The position numbers and the translations under genes are program-made. Positions 35,310 through 44,863 of a stretch of 64,000 bases of DNA are shown here, one piece after another (within the stretch, counting starts at the first letter, position 1; every line of letters begins with the position of its first letter). Origin of the DNA: Lysobacter panacisoli (GTDB taxonomy: Bacteria > Pseudomonadota > Gammaproteobacteria > Xanthomonadales > Xanthomonadaceae); contig NZ_VLNU01000001.1 of assembly GCF_009765165.1 (NCBI RefSeq), positions 682,001 through 746,000 on the forward strand, written 5' to 3'. The notes beneath the pieces were generated by a model. That model searched no databases, was not told the DNA's origin, and saw only the letters and a program-made list of their open reading frames with translations.

Positions 35310-36356
35310 TCAGGCCGTCCGGACGCAGGCCTCTGGCGAGAGACCACGCGAGTACTGCCGCTGCGGCGGTTCCGACAGCGTAAGCGCCGCGAACATGTGG
35401 GTCGGCTTGAGCCTGCCATCCGCGAAGCCAGCCTCGTCGAGCTGGTGGATGCGATCGATGAACGCACGATCCCACTCGGCATCAGCATTGAAATTGTGGC
35501 CGAACGCGCGGTCGATGAACGGGTCGATGACGTTGGCGAACCCAATGAACTTGTAGAACTCGAATCGCTCCAGCAAGGTCGGAAGGATGTCCTGCGCGCG
35601 GATCCCCTCGAAACCTTCGTCGGAACAGTCCCAGTTCTCGTATGTCTCTTCGTGCCGCGACAGGAGGCGGTTGTACCGGTACTCCGTCGGCATCTCCTGC
35701 CAGAAGCGTTGCACGTCATCCAGGGCTTCCGGCCAGCGCATGTGCCCGTTGCGACCGATGATGTCGCTGATGACGAACATCCCGGTGGGATGCAGGGCAC
35801 GACGGACCTCGTCGAACAAGTCTTCCAGCGCCATGACGTGATGCAGGGACTGGGACGCCATGACACCGTCGTAGCGTCCGTCGGCGCGCCAGCGATTGAA
35901 GTCGCCTTCGACGAAGCCCACGTTGGACTGGACGCCTTCGGCCTTGGCCAGTTCGCGACCGCGCGCAAGCATGTGGGTATTGAGGTCCAGGCACTCGATC
36001 ACGAAGCCGTCCAGCCCCTTCTGCCTCAGCAGCTTGGCCACCCGGACCTCGGTGTCGCAGTTGCCGGCGCCGATGCTGATGAATCGCGGCCGATCCGTAC
36101 CGGTACGGACCGCGCTTTCATGAAGGTGGTTGGCAAACCACTCGTCCGGATGCCGAACGTCGAACTCCTCCACCATCGGCCGCAAGTAGGTGTGCGACCA
36201 GTAGTGGAAGATCGGCGGCAACGCATTCACGTCAGCCATGTCCTTGTATCGCGCATGTTCCTGCGCGAGTTTCGCGCGATACGCCGAAGTCCCCGCCATG
36301 CCGGAAGTCTTGCGCGCAGCGAGCAGATCGAAGATCGAACGAAGGGGATTCACCAC
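35310..36356 (-). CDS. SAM-dependent methyltransferase, 348 aa
   Basis: N-terminal helical region (about 1-85, 'IFHYWSHTYLRPMVEEF'), then the SAM loop 'FISIGAGNCDTEVRVAKLL' (about 92-110), 'ECLDLN', 'YDGVMASQSLHHVMALEDLFDEV', and a long C-terminal extension after about residue 215. It starts with GTG at 36356 (then a second GTG) behind GGAG. In the minus-strand polysaccharide operon downstream of another methyltransferase. It may modify a sugar or an amino-sugar substituent; substrate unknown. Confidence 0.75.
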   Translation of the reverse strand: MVNPLRSIFDLLAARKTSGMAGTSAYRAKLAQEHARYKDMADVNALPPIFHYWSHTYLRPMVEEFDVRHPDEWFANHLHESAVRTGTDRPRFISIGAGNCDTEVRVAKLLRQKGLDGFVIECLDLNTHMLARGRELAKAEGVQSNVGFVEGDFNRWRADGRYDGVMASQSLHHVMALEDLFDEVRRALHPTGMFVISDIIGRNGHMRWPEALDDVQRFWQEMPTEYRYNRLLSRHEETYENWDCSDEGFEGIRAQDILPTLLERFEFYKFIGFANVIDPFIDRAFGHNFNADAEWDRAFIDRIHQLDEAGFADGRLKPTHMFAALTLSEPPQRQYSRGLSPEACVRTA

Positions 36357-36365
36357 TTTCTCCAG

Positions 36366-37244
36366 TCAGTAGGCCAGGGCGCTTTCACGGCCCAGAATGT
36401 ACATGACCTCGCCCATCGCCGGATCCGTGAGGAGCTGGCGATTCTCGGCAGGCGCCGTCCAGATGCGATCGCGGACCGTTCCCGAGGTCTTGGGGCCGGG
36501 TTTCTCGACCACGAATGCCCAGGTCTTGCCGGGCACGGGATGCACGACGAAGCCTTCCTTCTCGAAGACTTTCCGTGCCGCGGTGACGGACCAGGAGGTG
36601 ATGTGGCCGCGGCCGTAGGGATCGAGGTAGCCGGGGTCTTCCTTGCGGACGTATTCGGTCAGTCCTGTGTTGAACAGGAACAACGAACCGGGAACCGAAC
36701 TGGCCGCGAGGGCCGAGGCGAGGTTGGCGGCCATCGCCGGGGTGAGGTGTTCGATCACCTCGATGCACACGCCGCACTCGAAAGGCATGCCGACATCGCG
36801 CAGGTCAGCACGCAGGTAATTCGGATGACTCGTGCAGTAACCGTCCGCGGGCGGGAACTTCTCGACACCGAAGAAGCGGTCGCGGTGCGACGGCAGGTAA
36901 GTCGACATCGCGTCCAGGAGGTAGCCCGGACCGGTGCCCACATCGATGAAGCGGTTGACCGGGATGCGGCAATACAGGATCGCTTCCGCCGCGCGGGCGA
37001 GCGACGACCCGAACGAACGCTCACGGGCCGATGCCAGTTCGTTCTGCCAGTACTCGGCGTCGTAGCGGCGCAGCGGTTCGCCTGCGTCGACGCTGCGAAG
37101 GAGTTCAGGGTCGGCGAAGATGAAGTCGCACGAGGAGCACGAGAAGTAATCCACGCCTTGAATTTCCCCGTGACGCGACGGAGTCGCGCCGCACAGAGGG
37201 CAATTCGCCGACGCTTTCGCTCGCGCCCGCTTAAATCCGAACAT
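36366..37244 (-). CDS. SAM-dependent methyltransferase with N-terminal zinc ribbon
   Basis: 292 aa. It opens with paired cysteines ('NCPLCG' and 'YFSCSSCDFIF', about residues 14-42), then 'RFIDVGTGPGYLLDAM' (SAM loop, about 100-115) and 'CGVCIEVIEHLTPAMAANLASAL'. Zinc-ribbon methyltransferases of this layout (Methyltransf_23 type) are common in deoxysugar and O-antigen clusters. ATG 37244 has AAGGGAG upstream. It overlaps gmhB by 14 bases. Substrate unknown. Confidence 0.78.
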   Translation of the reverse strand: MFGFKRARAKASANCPLCGATPSRHGEIQGVDYFSCSSCDFIFADPELLRSVDAGEPLRRYDAEYWQNELASARERSFGSSLARAAEAILYCRIPVNRFIDVGTGPGYLLDAMSTYLPSHRDRFFGVEKFPPADGYCTSHPNYLRADLRDVGMPFECGVCIEVIEHLTPAMAANLASALAASSVPGSLFLFNTGLTEYVRKEDPGYLDPYGRGHITSWSVTAARKVFEKEGFVVHPVPGKTWAFVVEKPGPKTSGTVRDRIWTAPAENRQLLTDPAMGEVMYILGRESALAY

Positions 37245-37869
37245 CCGTTGCTCCCTTAGGTGATGCAAAGTACTTCCGCAAAATGTGTTCCGCTTCGCCA
37301 AGCGAGCGCACCGTGCCCGGCGCCGGGTCACCGTCGCCTTCCAACAGCAGGTTCAATCCCACGCCTGCCGAGCGTCCCGCCTGCACGTCCCAGCTTTTGT
37401 CGCCGAGGAGCGCGGATTCGCCCAGGGCGATGCCGTACCGCCGCGCCGCCTCAAGGATCATACCCGGCGCTGGTTTCCGGCATTCGCACGTCCGTGCCTG
37501 GGGATCGACGGCGTCCGGATGGTGCGGGCAGTAGCAGGTCGCATGCAGGGCGGCGCCTCGCGCCTTGAATTCCCCATGTACCCAGCGGGTGTATGCCAGG
37601 AACTGCTGGTCGTCGTAATAGCCCCGCGCGATGCCTGCCTGGTTCGTCACCACCACGACCAGGCATCCCGCGTCGATCGCCATGCGCGACAGTTCGAAGA
37701 TGCCGGGCATCCACTGTGTGTCCTCGCCGCGATGCACGTAACCGTGGTCGACGTTGATGATGCCGTCCCGGTCGAGGAACAACGCGCGACGCGGCGCGGC
37801 CAGTTCCTGCAGTACGCGGGGCGTGATGTCGTCCTCGAAGACGCCGCAGCCGGGTACGCTCACGTTCAC
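37231..37869 (-). CDS. gmhB: D-glycero-D-manno-heptose 1,7-bisphosphate phosphatase
   Basis: HAD-IIIA phosphatase removing the 7-phosphate of heptose 1,7-bisphosphate. 212 aa. The nucleophile motif is 'FLDRDGIINVDHGYVHR', motif II 'VVVVTNQAGIARGYY', and the zinc loop 'CYCPHHP' followed by 'CECRKPAPG' is diagnostic for GmhB. GTG at 37869 overlaps the hddC stop (GTGA). It comes last in hddA-gmhA-hddC-gmhB, all needed for GDP-D-glycero-alpha-D-manno-heptose. Confidence 0.88.
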   Translation of the reverse strand: MNVSVPGCGVFEDDITPRVLQELAAPRRALFLDRDGIINVDHGYVHRGEDTQWMPGIFELSRMAIDAGCLVVVVTNQAGIARGYYDDQQFLAYTRWVHGEFKARGAALHATCYCPHHPDAVDPQARTCECRKPAPGMILEAARRYGIALGESALLGDKSWDVQAGRSAGVGLNLLLEGDGDPAPGTVRSLGEAEHILRKYFASPKGATDVRI

Positions 37870-38564
37870 CCCGCCACGACGGTCTGCGCGCGCGCGTAAT
37901 CTTCCGGCACGCCGATGTCGATGAAGTCGCGGGTATCGGTGAAGGCGGCGACCTGTCCTTCCAGCGCCCACGGCAGCAGTACCCGTTCCTCGAACGAATA
38001 CGACTCGTCGGCCGGAAGCCTTGAAAGACCCTCGCCAGTGATGAAGTAGCTGCCGGCGTTGATCAGACCCTCCCCCTGCCCGCCCTTCTCGCGGAACGCG
38101 CTCACCTTTCCGTCGCTGACTTCCACCGCTCCATAGCGGCCGACGTCATCCACGCGAGCGAGTGCGATGCCCATGCGCGCATCGGCGCGACGGGTAGCGG
38201 CTTCGAGCCCGGCAGGTGCGTAGCGCAGGAAGGTGTCCCCATTCGCCAGGTGCACACCGCCGTCGCCCAGCACATGGCCGGCAGCCTGGCGGATCGCACC
38301 GCCGGTGCCCAGCGGCTCTTCTTCGTGCGAGTACACGATCTCCATGCCGGACCAGCGAGAGCCTATCGCCGAACGGATCTGCTCGGCGCGGAAGCCGGTC
38401 GCCAGGATCGCGCGGCGCATGCCGGCGGCGGCGTAGGCATCCAGCTGGTAGGCAAGGAACGGCCTCGACCGGATCGGGGCCAGCGGCTTGGGCAGGTCCG
38501 CGACCACGGCGCGCAAGCGCGTGCCCATGCCCCCGACGAGGAGGATGACCTCGTCCGCCGTCAC
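37866..38564 (-). CDS. hddC: D-glycero-D-manno-heptose 1-phosphate guanylyltransferase (HddC-like)
   Basis: 232 aa nucleotidyltransferase: 'ILLVGGMGTRLRAVVADLPKPLAPI' (about 6-30) with 'LANGDTFLR' (metal-binding NGD) and 'FIDIGVPEDYARA' at the end. HddC activates heptose 1-phosphate with GTP. The family also includes other sugar-1-phosphate transferases; the neighbouring hddA, gmhA and gmhB make the heptose role likely. It starts with GTG 38564, overlapping the gmhA stop (GTGA). Confidence 0.8.
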   Translation of the reverse strand: MTADEVILLVGGMGTRLRAVVADLPKPLAPIRSRPFLAYQLDAYAAAGMRRAILATGFRAEQIRSAIGSRWSGMEIVYSHEEEPLGTGGAIRQAAGHVLGDGGVHLANGDTFLRYAPAGLEAATRRADARMGIALARVDDVGRYGAVEVSDGKVSAFREKGGQGEGLINAGSYFITGEGLSRLPADESYSFEERVLLPWALEGQVAAFTDTRDFIDIGVPEDYARAQTVVAG

Positions 38565-39151
38565 TTCGGGAAAACCTCGGACTCGATCAGCGCGCACAGC
38601 AGGTGGCCGATGAACTCGTGCCCTTCCTGGATGCGCGGGGTTTCGGTCGACGGCACGCGGAAGCAGACTTCGCAGCGGTCGACCATGTCTCCGCCGGTCG
38701 CCCCGGTAAAGCCGATGACGCGCACGCCCTTCTCCTCGCACGCGTCGAGCGCGCGCAGGATGTTCTTCGAGCGGCCGGAGGTGGAGATGGCGACGAACAC
38801 GTCGCCCTTCTGCCCCAGCGCTTCGATCTGGCGCGCGAAGGTGTAGTCGTAGCCGTAATCGTTGCCGATCGCGGTGAGGATCGACGTGTCGGTCGTGAGC
38901 GCGATCGCTGGCAGGCCCGGACGGTCGTAGTAGAAGCGACTGACCAGCTCGCCGGCCCAGTGCTGCGCGTCGGCGGCGCTGCCGCCATTGCCTGCGAAGA
39001 GGATCTTCCTGCCCTCGCGCAGCGCGCCGACGCAGATCGCCACGGCCTGGCCGATCTGCTCGCGCAGACCGTCGTCGGCAGCCATGCGCTGGAAATTGTC
39101 GAGCGACTTGCCGAACTCGGCGCGAATGAAGTCGTTTATCCGAGTTTCCAT
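38561..39151 (-). CDS. gmhA: sedoheptulose-7-phosphate isomerase GmhA
   Basis: SIS-domain isomerase converting sedoheptulose 7-phosphate to D-glycero-D-manno-heptose 7-phosphate. 196 aa, the usual length. The substrate-binding 'FAGNGGSAADAQHWAGEL' (about 52-69) and 'AISTSGRSKNI' are present, as is the C-terminal 'EGHEFIGHLLCALIE'. It overlaps hddA by 16 bases. A second gmhA for the LPS core may exist elsewhere in the genome. Confidence 0.9.
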   Translation of the reverse strand: METRINDFIRAEFGKSLDNFQRMAADDGLREQIGQAVAICVGALREGRKILFAGNGGSAADAQHWAGELVSRFYYDRPGLPAIALTTDTSILTAIGNDYGYDYTFARQIEALGQKGDVFVAISTSGRSKNILRALDACEEKGVRVIGFTGATGGDMVDRCEVCFRVPSTETPRIQEGHEFIGHLLCALIESEVFPK

Positions 39152-40164
39152 GCGGAAGCTCCGTTCGAAGTGAAATGAGTGTCGTACACGGTGCCACCGG
39201 CGCCGCCCAGAGCGCGCACCAGTCCCACGCGCTGCGCGGGATCGCACAGGAACATCATGAAGCCGCCACCGCCCGCGCCCGACACCTTGGTCGCGTGCGC
39301 ACCGTTGCGGAAAGCCAGCGCTTCGATCTCGTCGATCATGGGATTGGTGATGCTGGAGGCACTCTGCTTCTTGGCCTGCCAGCCCGACTGCATGACCGAA
39401 GCCAGGCGCAGGAAATCGCCGCGCAGCAGCGCTTCCTTCATCTGCGTGGCCTCCTGCTTGAGGCGGTGCATGGCGTCGAGCGAGTCGCTGCGTCCATCGC
39501 GGATATTGCGCGACTGTTCGTCGATGATCTTCGCCGAGGCGCGGGACACGCCGGTGAAGTACAGCACCAGGCTGGATTCCAGCTCCGACCAGATCCATTC
39601 CTTGATGCGAAGCGGATTCACCACGACGCGGTCGTTGTCGTAGAACTCCATGAAATTGAAGCCGCCGAATGCCGCCGCGTACTGGTCCTGCTTGCCGCCG
39701 GCCAGCCCCAGGTCGTTGCGTTCGATGCGGTACGCGAGCTGCGCGATCTCGTACTCGCCCAGCGCCAGCCCGAAGTACTCCGCGAACACCGTCACGAGTG
39801 CGACCACCATCGTCGATGAGGAGCCCAGGCCCGAACCGGGGGGCGCATCGGAGCTGGTGCGCACGCGCAGCGGCGGCGCGCGACCACCCAGGTAATCCTG
39901 CACGACGCGGCGATACACACCCTTCATCAACTGCAGCGGACCGGGCGCGATATCCACGCCGTCCGGCGCCATCGTCTGGCTGGCGTCCGCGTCCATCGCG
40001 AAGAACTCGGCCTGGCCGCTGGGCGACGGATCGAGTGTGGCGTATGCGTACTTGTCGATGGTCACGTTCATGACGTAACCGCCGTGCAGGTCGCAGAACG
40101 GCGAGACGTCGGTGCCGCCACCGGCAAGGCCGAGGCGCAGGGGCGCGCGTGCACGCACGATCAT
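39136..40164 (-). CDS. hddA: D-glycero-alpha-D-manno-heptose 7-phosphate kinase HddA
   Basis: GHMP kinase that phosphorylates C1 of heptose 7-phosphate in the alpha configuration. 342 aa. It opens '[23 protein letters not shown]', the form seen in HddA and its relative fucokinase. The ATP loop is '[16 protein letters not shown]' (about 107-122), and the C-terminal GHMP motif is '[14 protein letters not shown]'. ATG 40164 overlaps the fusion-protein stop (ATGA). Confidence 0.87.
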   Translation of the reverse strand: MIVRARAPLRLGLAGGGTDVSPFCDLHGGYVMNVTIDKYAYATLDPSPSGQAEFFAMDADASQTMAPDGVDIAPGPLQLMKGVYRRVVQDYLGGRAPPLRVRTSSDAPPGSGLGSSSTMVVALVTVFAEYFGLALGEYEIAQLAYRIERNDLGLAGGKQDQYAAAFGGFNFMEFYDNDRVVVNPLRIKEWIWSELESSLVLYFTGVSRASAKIIDEQSRNIRDGRSDSLDAMHRLKQEATQMKEALLRGDFLRLASVMQSGWQAKKQSASSITNPMIDEIEALAFRNGAHATKVSGAGGGGFMMFLCDPAQRVGLVRALGGAGGTVYDTHFTSNGASAWKLG

Positions 40165-43100
40165 GGGCGGTTTCCTTCTGCCAGACCGAGGGAATCCAGC
40201 AATGTCTTCGCCATTGCGCCGCGGGAGAACGACCCCTCCGCGTAGTCCGCGCCCGCACGTGCCAGCTCCAGCCAGCGCGCGTCGTCGAGCAGCAGCGAGA
40301 CGATCGCGCTGGCAAGCGGCGCCGGGGTGTCGTGTATCTCGCACACCCGGTCGACACCGGGCAACCCCTGCGCTCCCACCGAAGTGGTGACCAGCGGAAG
40401 TCCCTGCTGCAATGCTTCGACCACCTTGCTCTTGACCCCGGCGCCGAAGCGCAGCGGCACGACGGCCACTCGCGCACCGCGATAGCGGCGCATCAGCTCG
40501 GCATCATCGACGTAGCCGGTGACCTCGACCTGTGCGCTCGCCAGTGCCTTCACTTCGTCGGTCGGGTTGGAACCCACGAGCGCGAGTCGTACGGACGGAT
40601 GATGTTCCCATACCAGCGGCATGACTTCGCCGACCAGCCATTTCGCCGCGTCGACATTGGGCGGATGACCGAAGCCGGCCACGAAGAGCAGATCGCGGCG
40701 GCCATCGGTGCTGGTTGGCACGACGAATTCACCGAATGCATACGGCGTGATCGCGCGCGCGTCGATGCCCGGTTCCAGGCTACGCGCATCGTCGGCTTCG
40801 CACTGCGACGGATACAGGACGACATCCGCCTTGCGCCACAGCGCGCGCTCCAACTTCTCGACGCGCGCGGCCTCCGCATCGTTGCTTTCGCCGTCCGCCC
40901 CGGACATGCGCCTTTCCAGCTGCATGCGCCGGAAGTGCAGGTCATGCCCGTAGTACACCACGCGCGCACGGGTCTTTTCCCGCACCACGCCGAGGAACTT
41001 CTCGGCCACGTGTGGACGCGACAGCAGCACTGCATCGAGATCCTGGCCTATTTCGCCGAGGTAGTCCTCGAAGTTGCCGATCCACTGCGCGCCGTAGACG
41101 ACCTCGACGCCCTTCTTCTGCAGGGCCTGCGTGTAGCTGGCGTCGTAATGCAGATTGTCGGGCCACAGTTTCACGACGCAGCCTGCCTCGAGCAGGCGGT
41201 CGATGAAGGCGACCATCGTGCGCGAGCCGGCATCTCGGTCCGGCTGCGGCACGTAGTGATCGACCACCAGCACCACCGGCCGGTCGAAGGCACGATCGCG
41301 CGCGCGCACGACGTGCTCGCCGTTGGCGAAATGGCGCGACAGCTCCTGGCCCCAACGCTGCGCGAACTTGCCTTGGTTGATCGGCTGGTAGGCCTTCACG
41401 CCGCTGGCGGTGTCCGTGCCGTGCGAAACGCCTTCGTGGTGGACCACCTGCGCGAACGGCGTGTAGTAGGTCTCGCGCCCGCTCGCACGCACCTTGAACG
41501 CCAGGTCCGAATCCTCGCAATACGCGGGAACATAAAGCGGGTCGAAGCCGCCGAACTCGCGGAAGAGCCCGGTCGGCAGCAGCAGGCACGCTCCGGAGCA
41601 GTAGTCCACGCGACGCACGTAATTGAACTGCGGCGCGTCGGGATCCTGCAGGCGCCCGTAGTTCCATGCCGACGCGTCCTTCCACAGGATGCCACCGGCT
41701 TCCTGCAGGCGCCCGTCGGGGTACACCAGCTTCGCGCCGACCATGCCCGCGTCGGAATGCTGGTCGAACACCTCCAGAATCGCATCCATCCAACCCGACG
41801 CCACTTCGGTGTCGTTGTTGAGGAAGCACAGGTAGCGACCTCGCGCCAGTTCGGCCGCACGATTGCACGAGCGGATGAAGCCGAGGTTTTCAGGCCACAC
41901 GTGGTAACGGAGGCCGGGGATCTGCTTGAGTTCGTGGATGCGCTGGTCGCCCGAGGCGTCCTCGGCGACGATGACCTCGTACGGAACCGTGGTATGGGCA
42001 GCGATCGACTTCAGACACGCCAACGTGTGTTCGAGCTGGCCATAGGTCGGAATGACGATGGAGACCAGCGGCTGCGCGGGCTCCTCGAACGCCAGCATTT
42101 CCAGCACGGGCTGGGGATCGCGCATGATCTCGTCCAGGCTCGTCTGGATCGGCGTCCTGTGCTGGGAGCGCTTCATCAGGAAACGCCTGACGGGATCCCG
42201 CAGCGGTTGCAGATACGGGCTGTCGGCGAGACCGGACTTGCGCAGGGCCTCCGCCACGCCGCGCCAGTCGCCTCGCGCGAGGCGTGCGGCGAAGCGCAGC
42301 GGCTTGGTGATGCGCCACGAGTGGGACTGGGTCATCAGCGAAATCGTGGCTTCCAGTTCGGACACACGCGAATTCAACTTCTGTTCGCGATTGCGTTCGT
42401 ACTTGGCCACCGTACTGCCATTGGCCAGCATGCGCGTCAGCTTCGCCGCGCGCTTGGCCAGTTCGACATGCTGCTGGCTCAGCACCAGATAGCGCTGTTT
42501 GGCGCGGTCGGCGTCGAGAGTGAGATCGCGTATCTGTTCGTCGCGATAGGCGCTGCCCGCCATCGCGTCCTCAAGCTGGCTCCGCAGCGCCTGCCCTTCC
42601 TTGTCTAGGCTCACCGCCCACACGGAGCGCTCGTCGAACTCGCGATGCAGCGATTGGTACTTGCGACGCAGGTCCTCGAGTTCCTTGTCCAGCCCGACGG
42701 CCCAGCGCGCGATGCCCTCGTGCTGCGCGGACAGATCGACGCGATCGTCGGAGAACACCGACGCGGGCATCCTTGCGATCGACTGCTCCGACTGTGCGCA
42801 CACCGCCAGGAAATACACCGCATCCCCGCCCGCGGCGGTGCGGTACTCCACATCGCCCTCCCCGACAGCGCACGCCTGGTAGTCGTCGCGCGATCCATCC
42901 AGGGGCAGTACGGCGGAGGCGGAAAGGATCCGCTGCCCGTAGTAGCTGACTGCAGGGAAGTAGCGATGCAGCAGGTCGTCCAGCTCATCGAAGTAGAGTT
43001 CCTTGACGTGGAACTCATTGACGAAATTGCGGCGATCGGAATAGATCGCCTTGTTCGGCGATGAAATGATCAGGACGCCATCGGGCTTCAGCACGCGGCG

Positions 43101-43457
43101 GATCTGCGCGAGCATCTCGTCCTGTTCGTGCAGATGTTCCAGCGTCTCGAAGGACACCACGGCGTCGAAGCTAGCGTCCTCGAACGGCAGCGCGGTCGCG
43201 CTCGCCTGCTCGAACGACAGGTTTCCGATGTCGCCGTACGCGGCCCGCGCATGCGCCACCGCCTCGCCGGAAATATCGACGCCCACGACCTGCGCTGCGC
43301 TGCGTGCCAGCAGCGCGGAGCCATAGCCTTCGCCACACGCGACGTCGAGGACCTTGAGGCCCTTCAATACCGGACTGCACCATCCGTAACGGTGCCAATG
43401 TTCCATGCTCAGCTCGCCCACTTCGGTGGGCAGGAAGCGTTCGCCGGTGAAGTCCAT
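40161..43457 (-). CDS. methyltransferase / coiled coil / GT2 / GT4 fusion protein, 1098 aa
   Basis: One uninterrupted chain with four parts. Residues about 1-215: class I methyltransferase ('[16 protein letters not shown]', '[19 protein letters not shown]'). About 252-375: charged, heptad-like coiled coil ending in the '[10 protein letters not shown]' motif common before polysaccharide glycosyltransferases. About 464-720: GT2 ('[21 protein letters not shown]', '[14 protein letters not shown]'). About 740-1090: GT4 ('[19 protein letters not shown]', '[21 protein letters not shown]'). It overlaps wzt by one base and hddA by four. A role in building and capping the exported chain is likely but unproved. 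Confidence 0.85.
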   Translation of the reverse strand: MDFTGERFLPTEVGELSMEHWHRYGWCSPVLKGLKVLDVACGEGYGSALLARSAAQVVGVDISGEAVAHARAAYGDIGNLSFEQASATALPFEDASFDAVVSFETLEHLHEQDEMLAQIRRVLKPDGVLIISSPNKAIYSDRRNFVNEFHVKELYFDELDDLLHRYFPAVSYYGQRILSASAVLPLDGSRDDYQACAVGEGDVEYRTAAGGDAVYFLAVCAQSEQSIARMPASVFSDDRVDLSAQHEGIARWAVGLDKELEDLRRKYQSLHREFDERSVWAVSLDKEGQALRSQLEDAMAGSAYRDEQIRDLTLDADRAKQRYLVLSQQHVELAKRAAKLTRMLANGSTVAKYERNREQKLNSRVSELEATISLMTQSHSWRITKPLRFAARLARGDWRGVAEALRKSGLADSPYLQPLRDPVRRFLMKRSQHRTPIQTSLDEIMRDPQPVLEMLAFEEPAQPLVSIVIPTYGQLEHTLACLKSIAAHTTVPYEVIVAEDASGDQRIHELKQIPGLRYHVWPENLGFIRSCNRAAELARGRYLCFLNNDTEVASGWMDAILEVFDQHSDAGMVGAKLVYPDGRLQEAGGILWKDASAWNYGRLQDPDAPQFNYVRRVDYCSGACLLLPTGLFREFGGFDPLYVPAYCEDSDLAFKVRASGRETYYTPFAQVVHHEGVSHGTDTASGVKAYQPINQGKFAQRWGQELSRHFANGEHVVRARDRAFDRPVVLVVDHYVPQPDRDAGSRTMVAFIDRLLEAGCVVKLWPDNLHYDASYTQALQKKGVEVVYGAQWIGNFEDYLGEIGQDLDAVLLSRPHVAEKFLGVVREKTRARVVYYGHDLHFRRMQLERRMSGADGESNDAEAARVEKLERALWRKADVVLYPSQCEADDARSLEPGIDARAITPYAFGEFVVPTSTDGRRDLLFVAGFGHPPNVDAAKWLVGEVMPLVWEHHPSVRLALVGSNPTDEVKALASAQVEVTGYVDDAELMRRYRGARVAVVPLRFGAGVKSKVVEALQQGLPLVTTSVGAQGLPGVDRVCEIHDTPAPLASAIVSLLLDDARWLELARAGADYAEGSFSRGAMAKTLLDSLGLAEGNRP

Positions 43458-44863
43458 CAGACACCCCCTTCGTTGGCGACCGCGATCTCCAGCATGGGCA
43501 AGCCCATGAGGCCGAAGCTGATCGTGTCGTCCAGCGCCCGGAACTCGAGCGCATCGTGAATCCAGTGCTGCTGGGTATGCTCAAGCTGACTGCCGGATGC
43601 GACAGCCACGTCGATCATGTAGGAGCCCGCCGGAAGGATCGGCATACGGAAGCGGAACCGGCTCTTCAGCACCTCGCCTGCCCGCCCCTTCGGGGGATTC
43701 TTCACGTACGCCAGGTACGTGTTGTCGCCGAACAGGCGCTGGCCGAGACGATCCTTGACGTAGAAGCCCACGATGACCTGGTCCAGCGCGTTGCGCAGGC
43801 GAACCCTGATCGACAGGTCCACGACCTCGCCGCCATCGAGCACATGCAGCATGCGTCCATCCGTGGCGCGCAACTCCACGCCTTCGATGACCGCCTGCTG
43901 CACTCCGAACTGCGCACCGACACTATCGGGATCGAACTGGAAGATCTGCATGCGCGGAAGCGCATGGGCTTCGCGCAGCGCATCCTCGCGGAAGTCGGGC
44001 AGGCTCGCCGCGTGCGCACTTTCTTCCTGCTTGCTGGATCGCTTCGCGGCCACGACGACGAACTCCTGCTCGCCGGACTGCGCGCGCTCGGCGATGTGTT
44101 GCTCGGCCATGTAACGCTCGACCACGTCCTGCGCGTCCGCGACCATGCGCGGCCGGCCGTTCTCAAGCCACAGCGCCCGGGCGCACAGGTTGGTCACCGC
44201 AGCTGCGTCGTGGCTCACGAACAGCAGCGTGCCGCGCTTCTGGAAGTCGCGCAGGAATCGCATGCACTTCTGCGAGAAGAATGCGTCGCCGACCGCGAGC
44301 GCCTCGTCGACGATCAGGACGTCGGCATCGACGTGCGCGATCACCGCGAAAGCGAGGCGGACGACCATGCCGCTGGAATAGCTGCGCACCGGCTGGTCGA
44401 TGAACTCGCCGATGTCGGCGAACGCGAGGATGTCGGCGATGCGCGCGTCGATCTGCTGGCGCGAAAGGCCGAGGATCGTGGCATTCAGGTAGACGTTCTC
44501 GCGACCGGTGAATTCCGGATTGAAGCCGCTGCCCAGTTCGAGCAGCGCCGCGACACGGCCGTGGACCTGAATTTCGCCCTCGGTCGGCGTCAGCGTGCCG
44601 GCGATCATCTGCAACAGCGTCGATTTGCCCGATCCGTTGCGACCGATGATGCCGACGGTCTCTCCGCGACGGACTTCCAGGTCGATGCCGCGTAGCGCCC
44701 AGAATTCGCGGAAGAACGACTTGCGCTTGCCGAGCAGTCCCTGCCACAGGCGGTGTGCCGGACTGTCGTACATGCGGTACGACTTGCCGACGCCGCGGAC
44801 TGAAATGACGACGCGGTCGTCGCCGTCCTCCGGCATCTGGTGGGTTGCGGGTTCAGAGGACAT
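43457..44863 (-). CDS. wzt: polysaccharide ABC transporter ATPase Wzt with C-terminal domain
   Basis: ATP-binding component of the O-antigen exporter. 468 aa. Walker A is '[11 protein letters not shown]', signature '[12 protein letters not shown]', Walker B '[13 protein letters not shown]', switch His 'FVSHDAAAV'. A beta-rich C-terminal domain (about 300-468) corresponds to the Wzt carbohydrate-binding domain that recognises the non-reducing end of the finished chain. ATG 44863 is used; GTG at 44875 would add four residues. It overlaps wzm by 11 bases. Confidence 0.93.
   Translation of the reverse strand: MSSEPATHQMPEDGDDRVVISVRGVGKSYRMYDSPAHRLWQGLLGKRKSFFREFWALRGIDLEVRRGETVGIIGRNGSGKSTLLQMIAGTLTPTEGEIQVHGRVAALLELGSGFNPEFTGRENVYLNATILGLSRQQIDARIADILAFADIGEFIDQPVRSYSSGMVVRLAFAVIAHVDADVLIVDEALAVGDAFFSQKCMRFLRDFQKRGTLLFVSHDAAAVTNLCARALWLENGRPRMVADAQDVVERYMAEQHIAERAQSGEQEFVVVAAKRSSKQEESAHAASLPDFREDALREAHALPRMQIFQFDPDSVGAQFGVQQAVIEGVELRATDGRMLHVLDGGEVVDLSIRVRLRNALDQVIVGFYVKDRLGQRLFGDNTYLAYVKNPPKGRAGEVLKSRFRFRMPILPAGSYMIDVAVASGSQLEHTQQHWIHDALEFRALDDTISFGLMGLPMLEIAVANEGGV

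Noticed and set aside
40161..43457. Sequencing or assembly fusion of separate genes
   Set aside because: The frame is continuous with coherent linkers, including the coil and the SWRI motif that commonly precedes such GTs, so a real fusion protein is more likely.
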